Part shown: piece after piece, positions 1-9,161 of the stretch
Layout: each line of letters begins with the position of its first letter
Position numbering within the stretch: position 1 is the first letter of the stretch
NCBI GenBank assembly: GCA_937625935.1
Contig: OW569347.1
Location: 248,001 to 312,000, forward strand
Source of the DNA: Tetramitus jugosus
Taxonomy: Eukaryota; Heterolobosea; Eutetramitea; Acrasida; Vahlkampfiidae
DNA: 64,000 nt
Direction: 5' to 3'
Notes under the pieces: generated by a model
What the model saw: only the letters and a program-made list of their open reading frames with translations
The model's database searches: none
Told to the model about the DNA's origin: nothing
Program-made: the position numbers and the translations under genes

Positions 1-273
1 TGGGCATTGACCAATCTGAAATTGGCCTTCACATTCAGGCAAGGGTGTGAAATCCATCTGTTGTTGTTGGTAGTGGGAAAAGCTTGGAGCCATGGAACAA
101 TGGTTGTTGTTATTGTCGTTCTTAGTAGTTTTGGTTTTGTTCTTGCTCTTTGAATGCGAGTGAACTTGAACATCAGATGATGATTGAGATGACGCTTGTT
201 CACGTGCAGGAACCTTCCTTGTTCGAGGTGGAACTTTTTGATTCTTTTCGATTGGTGTGGGCTTTTTGGTCAT
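1..273 (-). CDS. Partial hypothetical protein, N-terminal 91 residues
   Basis: An open minus-strand frame starts at the ATG at 273-271 and runs off the left edge without a stop. It is the first Met after an in-frame stop at 378-376. The visible N-terminus is basic and low in complexity: Lys/Pro-rich (MTKKPTPIEK), then Ser/Gln/His-rich, a short Asn run and a Gln run, ending in a more ordered stretch with two Cys (PLPECEGQF). This composition is common in nuclear proteins of poly-N/Q-rich amoebae. I do not recognise the family. An upstream exon cannot be excluded. Confidence 0.5.
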   Translation of the reverse strand, partial: MTKKPTPIEKNQKVPPRTRKVPAREQASSQSSSDVQVHSHSKSKNKTKTTKNDNNNNHCSMAPSFSHYQQQQMDFTPLPECEGQFQIGQCP

Positions 274-660
274 GTTGGGGAAATGATGAGGTGGTGAATG
301 GGCCACGTGTACCGAAGAATGGTTGTTGGTTTTGTTTGTTTGTTGGATTGGTTGGTTGTTTTGAAATCGTGTCACTCAATGGAAGAGATGGAAAGGTATT
401 CTACTCGAGTATCACTAACACAGTGGGTGATGTGATCATGATAGGGGCAAGCGATCGCATTGGAGGCAGGTTATTGTGATCTCTCTGACAATGACCCCCG
501 CTCCGTTCCATCATCCCTCGACTGCGGCGTAGCATACATACACACCATAAATGGAATAGTACGAACAAGAACAGAAAAACGGATCAGATTACAATTGTGC
601 TTTAGCGTGATGGTATTTAAGCTTTTACATGAGATTTCACATTGCTGCTACAGATCTCCA
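274..660. other. Intergenic, no gene seen
   Basis: About 390 bp between the start of the left-edge gene and the stop of the tRNA-binding protein gene. Short open frames cross it, but none has plausible codon use or a recognisable product. It should hold the promoter of the left-edge gene and the 3' end of the next one. Confidence 0.4.
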
Positions 661-1419
661 TTAATGAATTTCGCTATTATCAGGCAAATCACACACAATA
701 TCACCCTTGCTTGTGACCAGATCCCATGAAGCATACTTTGGCTTTCCATTGTTTGTCTTCAAAAGACTCACAATCTTTTCCCATTGCTTTGGTGGGCACT
801 TGTCTGGTGCATCAGTAATCTCTGCTTCTTCTCCTCTCAAGTAGACTCTGTCTCCTGGTTCGGATCCCTCTGGTGGACTCAATAGCTTTACACTTTCACC
901 GTGAGAACCTGCCAATAGCATTGCACTTGACTCAATACCTCTGAGCTTAGCTGGCTTGAGGTTGATGATGCTGCAAACGAGCTTACCTTCCAACTCTTCT
1001 GCCTTGTAGTACTTGAATAGACCTGCAACTACAGTTCTTTCTTGTCCATTGCCTAGATCAGCCTTCAACACGAACATGCTATCTACAATATCAAGCAACA
1101 ATACAAATGAACATTAGCGGATGAATTCTGCATGAGCTTTTGGCGCGCGAAAAAAATTGTGAAAAAAAAACGTACCAGCTTGTGGGTGCTTGGCCACACT
1201 GTGAATTCTAACAACTTGAATGTGAGCATTTTGGAAGACGGCAATATCAGGATTAGATGACTTTTTTGGTGCAGCAGGTTTTTGTTCCTTCTTTGGTTGT
1301 GGTTGTTTCTTCTTTGGTGCCTGTTGTTGTGGAGTGTTGGTGGTGGATGTAGTAGTTACGTTCGACTGGACGAATGCAATGATTCGGTCCAACTCTGCAA
1401 TCGATTGATCAAAAGCCAT
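661..1419 (-). CDS. EMAPII/Arc1p-like tRNA-binding protein (AIMP1 family)
   Basis: Two exons, 1419-1176 and 1082-661, separated by a 93-nt GT-AG intron, give 221 residues. The splice rebuilds the family signature HPQADSMFVLKADLG, which matches the HPDADSLYVEEVDVG region of human AIMP1/EMAPII; without splicing it is broken. Residues 1-70 hold a short helical segment and a Lys/Gln/Pro-rich linker. Residues from about 75 form the tRNA-binding OB fold (RTVVAGL, NLKPAKLRGIESSAM), followed by the EMAPII C-terminal extension (SPPEGSEPGDRV). Such proteins deliver tRNA to aminoacyl-tRNA synthetases in a cytosolic multisynthetase complex. The family is clear; which synthetases it partners is not visible here. 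Confidence 0.9.
1139..1152. promoter_or_regulatory. Overlapping E2F-like motifs inside an intron
   Basis: The sequence TTTGGCGCGCGAAA contains TTTGGCGC on the plus strand and TTTCGCGC on the minus strand, overlapping within 14 bp. Both fit the E2F/DP consensus TTTSSCGC. It lies in the intron of the tRNA-binding protein gene, so a role is uncertain. See the findings for sites of the same kind elsewhere. Confidence 0.25.
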
Positions 1420-1846
1420 GTTGTTTCTCTGTGTTTGTTTTAGTGCGTTTTTGCTTGAATTCTAAATCACCGACTAGTTTACTCCGGACCTGATGAGTCG
1501 TGGAAGAATACAACCAACACAACTCCACATAAATTGTACCATAGAGTGTCTCATACACATATGAACGAAGGAGGTGCACACCTAAGCTAAGTGGTGTCGC
1601 GGACTACTCTGCCTGAAGGGAGTCGGATGTCAAAAAACAAAAAATAAAAACCAACAAACAATATCTCGCTCAACACAAGCTTTCTCCAGTGATTATACTC
1701 ATCCCACAGAAAACAAATATTTCATCTGAAGAACGAAACAACCAACTTTGATTGGTCACAGAGCGAGTTCTAAAAAAACAAAAACACTACTAACAAACAA
1801 ACCACGTTATTCTTCTTCGCTCGAAGTCGAAGCTTAACCAATTAAT
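1420..1846. other. Divergent intergenic region
   Basis: A 427-bp spacer between two divergently transcribed genes, the tRNA-binding protein on the left and the TRIC-like protein on the right. It must carry both promoters. It is A-rich towards the right-hand gene. I see no gene, RNA or repeat in it. Confidence 0.5.
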
Positions 1847-2803
1847 ATGAACGATATTTATTTTTGGGAGGAATATGGAGTCACCATGTTCCACGTTCTC
1901 TACCCCATCAAGTACTTGCTTCTGAGCAAACGAATCATGACTTGTGTGAGCAAGGTTCCATCTGATGATGATGATGATAGTTGTATAGAGAGTAGCTCTG
2001 GAGGTTCATTGCCAGAGAAGAAGCAGTCATCTCAGCCCAGACGCCTCGGATATCGTAAAATTCCATTCATTACCGCATTTTTCATGCTTATGCTATTGGG
2101 TGAGGGTGGTGGTTCACTGGGTCGTATTCTGACGGGACAACGTGTCGGAGTTTTTGAGAACGATTACAAGATTCATGTTCTGGTGGCTGTGTGGTCGTTG
2201 TTGAATTATGTGCTACCAGAGTTTATCGTATTGTTTTTGTTTGATTGGTTGAATGCAAGTCCGTGGAACTTGTTGCTGGTGTTGCCTCACGAGTTTAGAA
2301 GAGGTATGGCACTGTGTTCTCTCTTGGCTTCGTACAAGAAGCAAATAGGGGATCAATCTTGGATCGCGCCCATAGTGCTTGCTGCACTGGGAGCTTGTTT
2401 GGGCAGTTTTACGTTCAGTACACTTCGATTCGGAGTGTTGTTGAATCATGAGGAAAGATTGAATGAGTACAGGGAGTTCAAGGAGTTGGTGAGTCAAAAG
2501 AAAAGACCCACGACTCCTTTTGAACACATTCCATTCAAAGTTCTCTATCCTTTCATTTGTTCATTTGTATATTCCATCGTTGCATACGATTTTGGGTACA
2601 AATCATTCCATGTTGTACCACTAGGAATTGAGATTAGTACACGATTCATTGTGGCTTGTTCGTTTGTGGTCCTGGCAGTATGGCCCTATGTGACCTCGCT
2701 ATTCACCGCATTGAACAACAAGGGTGCAGCTCAGCAAGTAACTGCACAAGGTGCCATTGTATCAGAAGAGTCAATAAGCACCAACAAGACTAAGAGTGAC
2801 TGA
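1847..2803 (+). CDS. Multi-pass membrane protein, possible TRIC-type cation channel
   Basis: A single-exon ORF of 318 residues. After a cytosolic-looking N-terminus with an Asp run (DDDDD) and a Ser-rich stretch come about six or seven hydrophobic helices. The segment ITAFFMLMLLGEGGGSLGR, followed by an AVWSLLNY-like helix and a basic loop (EFRRG), resembles the glycine-rich first repeat and the KEV-loop position of TRIC channels, which carry counter-ion K+ currents across ER membranes. The C-terminus is polar. The match is by pattern and spacing only; the basic triplet is not the canonical Lys-Glu-Val. An unrelated multi-pass protein is the alternative. Confidence 0.5.
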   Translation: MNDIYFWEEYGVTMFHVLYPIKYLLLSKRIMTCVSKVPSDDDDDSCIESSSGGSLPEKKQSSQPRRLGYRKIPFITAFFMLMLLGEGGGSLGRILTGQRVGVFENDYKIHVLVAVWSLLNYVLPEFIVLFLFDWLNASPWNLLLVLPHEFRRGMALCSLLASYKKQIGDQSWIAPIVLAALGACLGSFTFSTLRFGVLLNHEERLNEYREFKELVSQKKRPTTPFEHIPFKVLYPFICSFVYSIVAYDFGYKSFHVVPLGIEISTRFIVACSFVVLAVWPYVTSLFTALNNKGAAQQVTAQGAIVSEESISTNKTKSD

Positions 2804-2897
2804 CCAAAACCATTCACGTCTTAAGTATTTAATTACTGTAATGTAAAACACACGATTTGTCAAACACGACATGCATGTTGCGACATGGTTCTTCGAG

Positions 2898-2905
2898 GCG
2901 CCAAA
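2898..2905 (-). promoter_or_regulatory. E2F-like motif upstream of coiled-coil gene
   Basis: GCGCCAAA on the plus strand (TTTGGCGC on the minus strand) matches TTTSSCGC. It lies about 90 bp upstream of the ATG at 2995, in the gap of about 190 bp between two plus-strand genes. The same type of motif sits in the two flagellar divergent promoters of this window. Confidence 0.35.
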
Positions 2906-2994
2906 AATAACTTACGAAACTTGCGATTCATCTTCGTCGCTTTTGCTTCCGAAGCAGCACAATCAACAAGCAGCAAAAAACAAATCAACACACC

Positions 2995-3974
2995 ATGTCG
3001 GATCAACTACTAGATTTTGGTGAAGATCACCACCCTACAGCTCTTACCCCCACCATTACAACAACAACAACTCATGATCCATCACACCAACAGCAACAGC
3101 AAACAAACACTACAGCGACTGTTCATCATCCTTTTCGAACAGAAATCACAAATCTTCAACAAAAGATTCACAGATTACAGAATGAACTGTATTCTCTCAG
3201 ATTCTATCATGCAGTTGATGATGTGAACGAATGGAGAGAAGAGATTAGAGTATGTTGTTGACCTGCCTTGTAAATTTATTTATAGAAATCGAAAATCTCA
3301 CCTCTTCCATCTAATCGAATCTGCAGAAAAAGTTGACACTGCTCAGACGAATGGAAGATGAGTTATCAGAGCTGAGAATAGAAGAAATGAGGCAGTTCAA
3401 GAGAGATTTGGATCTCGCATCGATTGAGGGATTGGAAGCTCTGATTGAATTGCCTGTTGTTGCCACTTCATCGAGTCAAGGTATCATTGGTGGACGAAAA
3501 CGAATTGACAGTTTCAAGGGAAAGAGCACACTGTCGACCTCAGTGTCTTCTTCTTCACTGTTGGAGAGTCGCCAAAGAAAAAGAAGCAACAGTAACCTTA
3601 GTACGAGCAGTATCACTAGCGGCACTAGCACTGGTGAACACAATGGGTTGAAAAAATGGTCAAGCGTAATCGCAGTGGCAACAGCTGCCAACAAGTGGAA
3701 GAACACTTGGGAGACAAACAAGATGAATCGCGCACAGAACATATTGACAGATGGAGAAAAGAGTCCTACGTCTCAACTCACCAAGGATCAAATTTTAGAG
3801 CTACGATCGACCCTGTTTCGATTAAAACAAAAGAAACAGTTGACCCTGAAGGAAAAGTTGTTGATGGAGAGTTTGTCCAATCGATTAAGGAACTTAGACA
3901 AGCACCTGATCGATCGAAGTGTGTCCAGGCGTTACTTGGATGAAATGGATTCAGATGATGAACAACTGGAATAA
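2995..3974 (+). CDS. Coiled-coil protein of unknown function
   Basis: Two exons, 2995-3249 and 3327-3974, with a 77-nt GTATGT...CTGCAG intron in phase 0, give 300 residues. The N-terminus is Thr/Gln-rich. A first coiled coil (TEITNLQQKIHRLQNELYSLR) continues across the splice into KKLTLLRRMEDELSELRIEE. A Ser-rich middle is followed by a second helical segment (LRSTLFRLKQKKQLTLKEKL) and an acidic C-terminus. I do not recognise the family. The E2F-like motif in its promoter, shared with flagellar genes in the window, hints at a basal-body or cell-cycle role; that is inference. Confidence 0.75.
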
Positions 3975-4025
3975 AAACACAACATTCAGATTGATATAAA
4001 TCTTTAATTTATGCATAAAGCCTCT

Positions 4026-4574
4026 TTAATCTCCTTCATATTCAACCATGGTGAAAACCTTGTGGGTGAGCTTTTCTCTTCCCTTCAAAGCAGGCAATTC
4101 AACAATGCATGCAGTCTCCACAACTGTACCACCAACCTTCTCAATCAAATTGCAAGCAGCCTCCAATGTGCCTCCAGTAGCAATCAAATCATCAATGACA
4201 ACCACTCTCTGTCCAGCAGAAACAGCATCAGTGTGAATCTCAATCGTATCTGTGCCATATTCCAAGTCATAGCTATACTGAACGACATCACCAGGTAACT
4301 TTCCCTTTTTTCTGACCATGATGAAACCAATGCCCAATCGCAATGCGATGGCAGGTCCAAGAACGAAACCTCTAGCTTCGACGCCGGCAATGAGGTCAAT
4401 TGGATTTTCATTGTGAATCTTTTGGAAGTGATCCACAAACACATCAATCACAATTCTGAGGCCTTCAGGGTCCTTGAGCAGAGAAGAAACGTCTCTGAAC
4501 ATGATTCCAGTCTTTGGAAAATCAGGGATCGTTCTAATCTTGTCCTTGATGAGTTGAAGTCTTGGGTCAGCCAT
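4026..4574 (-). CDS. APRT: Adenine phosphoribosyltransferase
   Basis: A single-exon ORF of 182 residues, normal length for APRT. The enzyme salvages adenine to AMP using PRPP in the cytosol. The type I PRTase signature VVVIDDLIATGGT, with the two acidic residues and the PRPP loop, is at about residues 123-137. The N-terminal FPKTGIMFRDVSSLL segment and the adenine-binding region EARGFVLGPAIALRLG with its following KKGKLPG loop are also typical. Many protists depend on purine salvage, so this is likely a core gene. It is transcribed towards the coiled-coil gene on its left (about 50 bp between the stops). Confidence 0.95.
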   Translation of the reverse strand: MADPRLQLIKDKIRTIPDFPKTGIMFRDVSSLLKDPEGLRIVIDVFVDHFQKIHNENPIDLIAGVEARGFVLGPAIALRLGIGFIMVRKKGKLPGDVVQYSYDLEYGTDTIEIHTDAVSAGQRVVVIDDLIATGGTLEAACNLIEKVGGTVVETACIVELPALKGREKLTHKVFTMVEYEGD

Positions 4575-4650
4575 TATTCGTTAGTAGAGATATATCTGGT
4601 TTCGTTTTGTTTTGGTTTTCATCGGACTATCTCACATCAATTTTGAGTGA

Positions 4651-5223
4651 ATGTTCAACCGTATCGTGGAATCTTCAAGAAATTTGAGCAAAAAAAAATC
4701 AAAGACGAACAATATCCTTTTCACACGAGGTTCATTCACATATAATAGATTAAGATCAACACTACCGACCATGCCAAAGCAATTCAAATCAGAGATTATC
4801 AACTTTAAAAAGGAACAATCGTTACGGGAGCGTGAACTGACCTTAAAAGCCAAAAATTATGTGGAAGCATTGGCACGCCATGTCGCATCGACTGACCGAA
4901 CAAACATGAGACATTTGTTATCCGAAGAATCAACATCGAACAATACGGCCATGAGTGATTTATTGCACCGAGTGTTGCGAACCAGCGTTGAGAAGCAATT
5001 ACAGAAACACAAGGATTTGAAGAGTGAAATTTTGAATCAGTCGGCAACCTATACAGAATATCTCGTGCTATGCATGAAGAAGGAATTGAACGAACAATCA
5101 ACGCATGGACAAGGAAAGGCCACATTGAATAACATTCAAATGATAAAGGCTGACGAGTTTAGTGAAGATGAATTAACGTTGATTGCCAATGATATGACGA
5201 CGAATAAAAATCTCACATTTTAA
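4651..5223 (+). CDS. Hypothetical protein, possibly mitochondrial
   Basis: A 190-residue ORF starting 76 bp from the divergent APRT start. The first 35 residues are rich in Arg, Lys and Ser with almost no acidic residues (MFNRIVESSRNLSKKKSK), as in mitochondrial presequences. The rest is helical and charged, with no membrane segment. I do not recognise a family. A shorter start at the Met of MPKQFKSEI (4771) is possible and would remove the presequence-like part. Confidence 0.55.
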   Translation: MFNRIVESSRNLSKKKSKTNNILFTRGSFTYNRLRSTLPTMPKQFKSEIINFKKEQSLRERELTLKAKNYVEALARHVASTDRTNMRHLLSEESTSNNTAMSDLLHRVLRTSVEKQLQKHKDLKSEILNQSATYTEYLVLCMKKELNEQSTHGQGKATLNNIQMIKADEFSEDELTLIANDMTTNKNLTF

Positions 5224-5338
5224 AGTGATATTGTGCGTAAGATGTAAACGTGCTCTATTATGTAAGTTTATTTGTAGCTATGATAGACGGATGATGGTTT
5301 GTTGATGATCATGCAATCATTCACCTGTACATGAATGA

Positions 5339-6667
5339 TTATTCATCGGACATGGCACCACTACCTTCATCGTCCATTGATTCGTCATCTTCGTATTCTT
5401 CGTTGCCATCGTCAACTGCATGAATACCATCTTGATCCTCATCCAATTCACCCAATTGTTCCATCTTTTCTCTCTGTAACTTCTCTTCAATCATCTTATT
5501 GTACAGACACATGTTGATTTGATGTTCCTTTTGTGCTAGGAACCGAACCTTGTTCCGCTCTCGTGTCACCAGTGGATGATAATAACCGGAAATGATGTCA
5601 CCAATCATTCTGTGCTTATCATTGCCAAAATGATAATTTTCACCACTGAGTAATCGTCTCACATTATCATTCATCTTGAGTTCTTGATGCTCATTCAATG
5701 TCGCACTACTACCACTACCACTACCACTACTCAAAATGGCAGTATTGTTAGTGTTAGTCGTCGTCTGATTGGTCGTACTACTGCTCGTTGCATTCGTCGT
5801 CGTTGACAATTGACTTTTTCCAGTAGTAGGTGGCAACACTGGCAAGAAACGCTTCAAAAAACTTCGTTCCGTATCAGTCAACAAATCTCTCCAAGTGTGA
5901 ACCGATAGAATAGAGTCTAGTATACATGGATCGAGCATTGCATCCACTGGCAACATTAAATTATATCCCTGTATCGTACATGGTTCATATTCTGTAACTT
6001 GTACGATATCATCATAATCCTGCTGCTCTTGTTCTTGTTCTTGTTGTTGTTTGTTTAACGAGTTACCATTCAAATGCAATTGTGCATGTGATTGTTGTCC
6101 TTCATGATGACGAAGATGACCATTTGGTTCTTCGTGATGAATATTGGGAGTTGATGATGCATTATTGTTGTGGTTGTTATCAGTCAATTGATCATACACA
6201 ATTTCTTCATGTCTCATGTGAGTGAATAGTGGTCCTAGAACACTGGTGCGCAATGTTTCTTCTCTGTCTCGTTTCTCATAAAACAGTGCCGGTGGATACA
6301 CAGTCGTTGATGATGATGATGATGTTTTCTTGTTGTGAGAATCACCGGTAGTTGTTGTTGTTGTTGTTGTCAAAGCAGCACCGGTAGTTGTTGCATCGTG
6401 ATCATCCTCTACATTTTCTGATGAATCATAAAAATAATTGTTGTTCTTGGGATTGTCATAGTAATCTTCGACTGAGATGAGGGAAGAGGCGTGTGACGAC
6501 GACGATGATGATTTTTTGGAGGGTCTTTTGTTGGATGATGATTTGTTGGCGTGTGATGATGATGATTTGGAACCTCCTCCGCGTTTGGAGCTTGTTGTTG
6601 TTGTTTTGGCAGATTTTGAGCTGGTGGTAGCAGCACTGTTGGATGATCCTCCTCTTTTGCGTTTCAT
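5339..6667 (-). CDS. NFRKB-like protein with DEUBAD domain (INO80 complex)
   Basis: 442 residues from the ATG at 6667; the frame is open a little further upstream but without an ATG. The first 170 residues are Lys/Ser/Thr-rich and nuclear-looking. From about residue 225 the protein carries the two blocks of the NFRKB DEUBAD domain: PCILDSILSVHTWRDLLTDTE with FLKRFLPVLP, then NVRRLLSGENYHFGNDKH and GYYHPLVTRERNKVRFLAQK. In between is a Thr/Ser/Asn-rich insert. Human NFRKB binds and inhibits the deubiquitinase UCHL5 within the INO80 chromatin remodeller. The C-terminus is acidic. The protein is much shorter than human NFRKB and has only this domain. Confidence 0.82.
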   Translation of the reverse strand: MKRKRGGSSNSAATTSSKSAKTTTTSSKRGGGSKSSSSHANKSSSNKRPSKKSSSSSSHASSLISVEDYYDNPKNNNYFYDSSENVEDDHDATTTGAALTTTTTTTTGDSHNKKTSSSSSTTVYPPALFYEKRDREETLRTSVLGPLFTHMRHEEIVYDQLTDNNHNNNASSTPNIHHEEPNGHLRHHEGQQSHAQLHLNGNSLNKQQQEQEQEQQDYDDIVQVTEYEPCTIQGYNLMLPVDAMLDPCILDSILSVHTWRDLLTDTERSFLKRFLPVLPPTTGKSQLSTTTNATSSSTTNQTTTNTNNTAILSSGSGSGSSATLNEHQELKMNDNVRRLLSGENYHFGNDKHRMIGDIISGYYHPLVTRERNKVRFLAQKEHQINMCLYNKMIEEKLQREKMEQLGELDEDQDGIHAVDDGNEEYEDDESMDDEGSGAMSDE

Positions 6668-6873
6668 GTCTTTTTTATTGGTGTGGTTTTTGATTTCAAG
6701 GAAGGACAAAATTCATTCCCCGTTTCATGCATCCAGTAATGTCTGTCTTACAGTATCAAAAAAGAGCCAGAGGTAGAATCTTCAGAAGTGATACTAAACT
6801 ATCGTTCTGATTTTCTGAGTCGAGGCCATTATCCAATATTCTCTTGTCAATGTCGTACAAGTCAAAAGTCTGT

Positions 6874-7152
6874 TCATAACGCAACAAATCTCACCACATC
6901 TACAGACATTACATCCTCTGAAGAGCTCAGAAATTCCTCTATATCGTCCAACCACACCATCGTATCCACCACAGTACAAGTACACTCCAACAAGTACAAG
7001 GAGTATGCCACCAAGCACTTTTCGAACGAGGTCCATACTAATCCATCGGTCTTCTTACCTTCAATAAATGCTATGATTTGGTCCAAATCTGTATCTTCAT
7101 CCCATGGCCTCACTCTGTAGGTCACGGATGACTTGAGTTGTTGTTGGTTCAT
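6874..7152 (-). CDS. Free-standing EF1B guanine-exchange-like domain, divergent
   Basis: A 92-residue ORF from the ATG at 7152. The whole protein aligns with the C-terminal domain of eEF1B alpha/delta: YRVRPWDEDTDLDQI (compare VKPWDDETD), DGLVW, CTCTVVDTMVWLDDIEE, and the end MSVDVVRFVAL (compare MDVAAFNKI). The N-terminal GST-like part and the acidic linker of normal eEF1B are absent, giving the size of archaeal aEF1B. The Lys that enters the Mg site of eEF1A (yeast K205, in the final QKL/NKI) is Ala here, the Phe of the second contact (yeast F163) aligns with Lys, and the IKKL strand is LYLL. It therefore may not exchange nucleotide on eEF1A in the usual way. An in-frame upstream extension to 7239 is open but unlike the family. 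Confidence 0.78.
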   Translation of the reverse strand: MNQQQLKSSVTYRVRPWDEDTDLDQIIAFIEGKKTDGLVWTSFEKCLVAYSLYLLECTCTVVDTMVWLDDIEEFLSSSEDVMSVDVVRFVAL

Positions 7153-7505
7153 TTTTTGTGCTTCTATTGTTTCAAGTTCGACTCTGTTTGTTCTTCTCAC
7201 CAAGGGCGAAGACGATGAATTCTGAGAAACGATCCACATTAATTAAACACTCTGAACCTGACGAGAAACAAGGTATCCAACAATTGTCATTAGTAAGTCG
7301 GCAACCGCAACATTGGTTGACATCGTTCTCGTTGTATTCGGATTCCAACTATTGTAAAGTTTCTGCGACTAAGCAGTTTATTTTTGGGTTTGGTTCCACA
7401 GCTTGATCATGAAACATGAAGAGCAGCGAAAAACAACAACAAAAAATCCACAAAGAACAACAGAGTTACCCATTTGTACACTACATATTTTAAACAAAAG
7501 AAAAA
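7153..7505. other. Divergent intergenic region
   Basis: A 353-bp spacer between the EF1B-like gene (minus) and the UBP6 gene (plus). Short frames cross it but none resembles a protein. It should contain both promoters and the UBP6 5' leader. Confidence 0.45.
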
Positions 7506-9044
7506 ATGGTAAAGGGTATGTATTCTCAGAGCATGTGTATCATTGATCGCCTTAGAAACTAACACAAACAAACTTTCTGATCCCAAATTCCATCTTTTTC
7601 CACACATTCAATTTCCGTGGATCAATAAATAGTTCAAGTAAAATGGAATAAGCAATCATTTGACAATGTAGAGCTCTCTCAATTTAGCAAAGGAGGCGAT
7701 TTCAAGGCTCACTTCTCTCAATTGACTGGTGTTCCGTTGGATCGATTGAAGGTGATGGGACTCGGTGCTGGTCTATTGAAAGACGATGTCGATATTTCAT
7801 CGCTAAAGGTCAAAGAGAACGCACAAGTAAAATTGTTGGGTACTGCTGAAGTGTTGGTGGAACCACAGGAAAAGACAGTGTTCGCAGAAGATATTGCCGG
7901 AGATGAAAATGCAGATGCAATTATGAACAGCTACAGTGCAGGTTTGGTCAACATGGGCAATACTTGCTACGCCAATGCATCGCTTCAATCATTGAGAATT
8001 ATTCCAGAGTTGAGAGACGAGTTGAACAAGTATCAGGGTGCTTCGAGCAGCCAAAACGATTTGAGTGAGTCTATTACGGCATCGCTGAGAGACTTGTTGA
8101 AAGATATGGACAAGTCAAACAGCGATGGTGTCAGACCATTCCAATTCTTGAATGCATTCAGACGTGCATATCCTCAGTTTGATGAGAAGACATCAACACC
8201 AATGGGTGACGTTCATGCACAACAGGATGCAGATGAGTTCTTGACCTCTTTGCTCAACACATTGGCTCAAAGATTGGGAGGATCTTCTTCATCCAGTGAG
8301 AACACGATCGGCAAGTTGTTTAGAGGAAAATTGGAGACTACACTACAATGCACAGAAGCAGAAGAACCAGTGACTACCAGCACTGAAGACTTCCAAAAAC
8401 TGTCATGTCACATCTCCCAACAAACCAACAACTTGTTTGCTGGTGTGGAACAGAGTTTGGTGGGCACTGTCGAGAAGAATTCACCTACCCTGAATCGTGA
8501 TGCTCTCTATCAAAAGACTCAAAAGATCTCAAAGTTGCCACCCTATTTGATTGTGAACTTTGTTCGTTTCTTCTGGAAGGCAAAGGAGCAGGTGAAGGCC
8601 AAGGTGCTCAGAGATGTCAAGTTCCCAACTGTCTTCGACGTCTATGATTTCTGTACAGAGGACTACAAGAAGGAATTGAGCGAGAAGAGAGAGGAGCTCA
8701 GGAGGATCAAGGAAGAAAAGATTATGAGCAAGCAATCTGACGAACCACGGGAGAAGAAGCAAAAGATGGATGATGTTGAGACTGAAAACGCAGAAAAGAA
8801 GTCATTGACTGACACTCCTGATACAGCATGGTATGAATTGTGCGGTGTTGTGACTCACAAGGGCAGAACAGCCAACTCTGGTCACTACGTTGGCTGGGTA
8901 AAGTCTGACAATGGTCGCTGGTTGAAGTTTGATGATGATGAAGTATCAGAAGTAACAGAGGAGGATGTCAAGAAGCTCTCTGGTGGTGGAGACTGGCATA
9001 TTGCCAGTACTTTGTTGTACAGAAAGCTAAATGAAGCACCATAA
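7506..9044 (+). CDS. USP14: Ubiquitin carboxyl-terminal hydrolase UBP6/USP14
   Basis: Exon 1 is only 10 nt (7506-7515, ATGGTAAAGG); the intron is 7516-7632 (GTATGT...AATAG) and exon 2 is 7633-9044, giving 473 residues. Splicing yields MVKVQVKWNKQSFDNVEL, the start of the ubiquitin-like domain of the family (human MPLYSVTVKWGKEKFEGVEL). Residues 1-70 are that domain, which docks on proteasome subunit Rpn1. The Cys box GLVNMGNTCYANA has the nucleophile at about residue 115; the His box is NSGHYVGWVK, followed by WLKFDDDEVSEV. The enzyme trims ubiquitin chains on proteasome-bound substrates. Without the tiny exon there is no ATG before the ubiquitin-like fold. Confidence 0.93.
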
Positions 9045-9161
9045 ACACCTTACTAGACTTTTTCAATAGTCACTATCGATATCACATTTCATGCATTGTA
9101 TGGCTCAAAATTATTTTCACCGACTCACACAGACAGAGCTGTTGTGAAAAAACGAAATCAA

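Noticed and set aside
6409-6636. His/Pro/Asn-rich minus-strand frame
   Set aside because: Frame-shifted reading of the low-complexity start of the NFRKB-like gene.
7158-7406. Plus-strand 82-residue frame between EF1B-like and UBP6 genes
   Set aside because: No recognisable motif or plausible composition; lies in a divergent promoter region.
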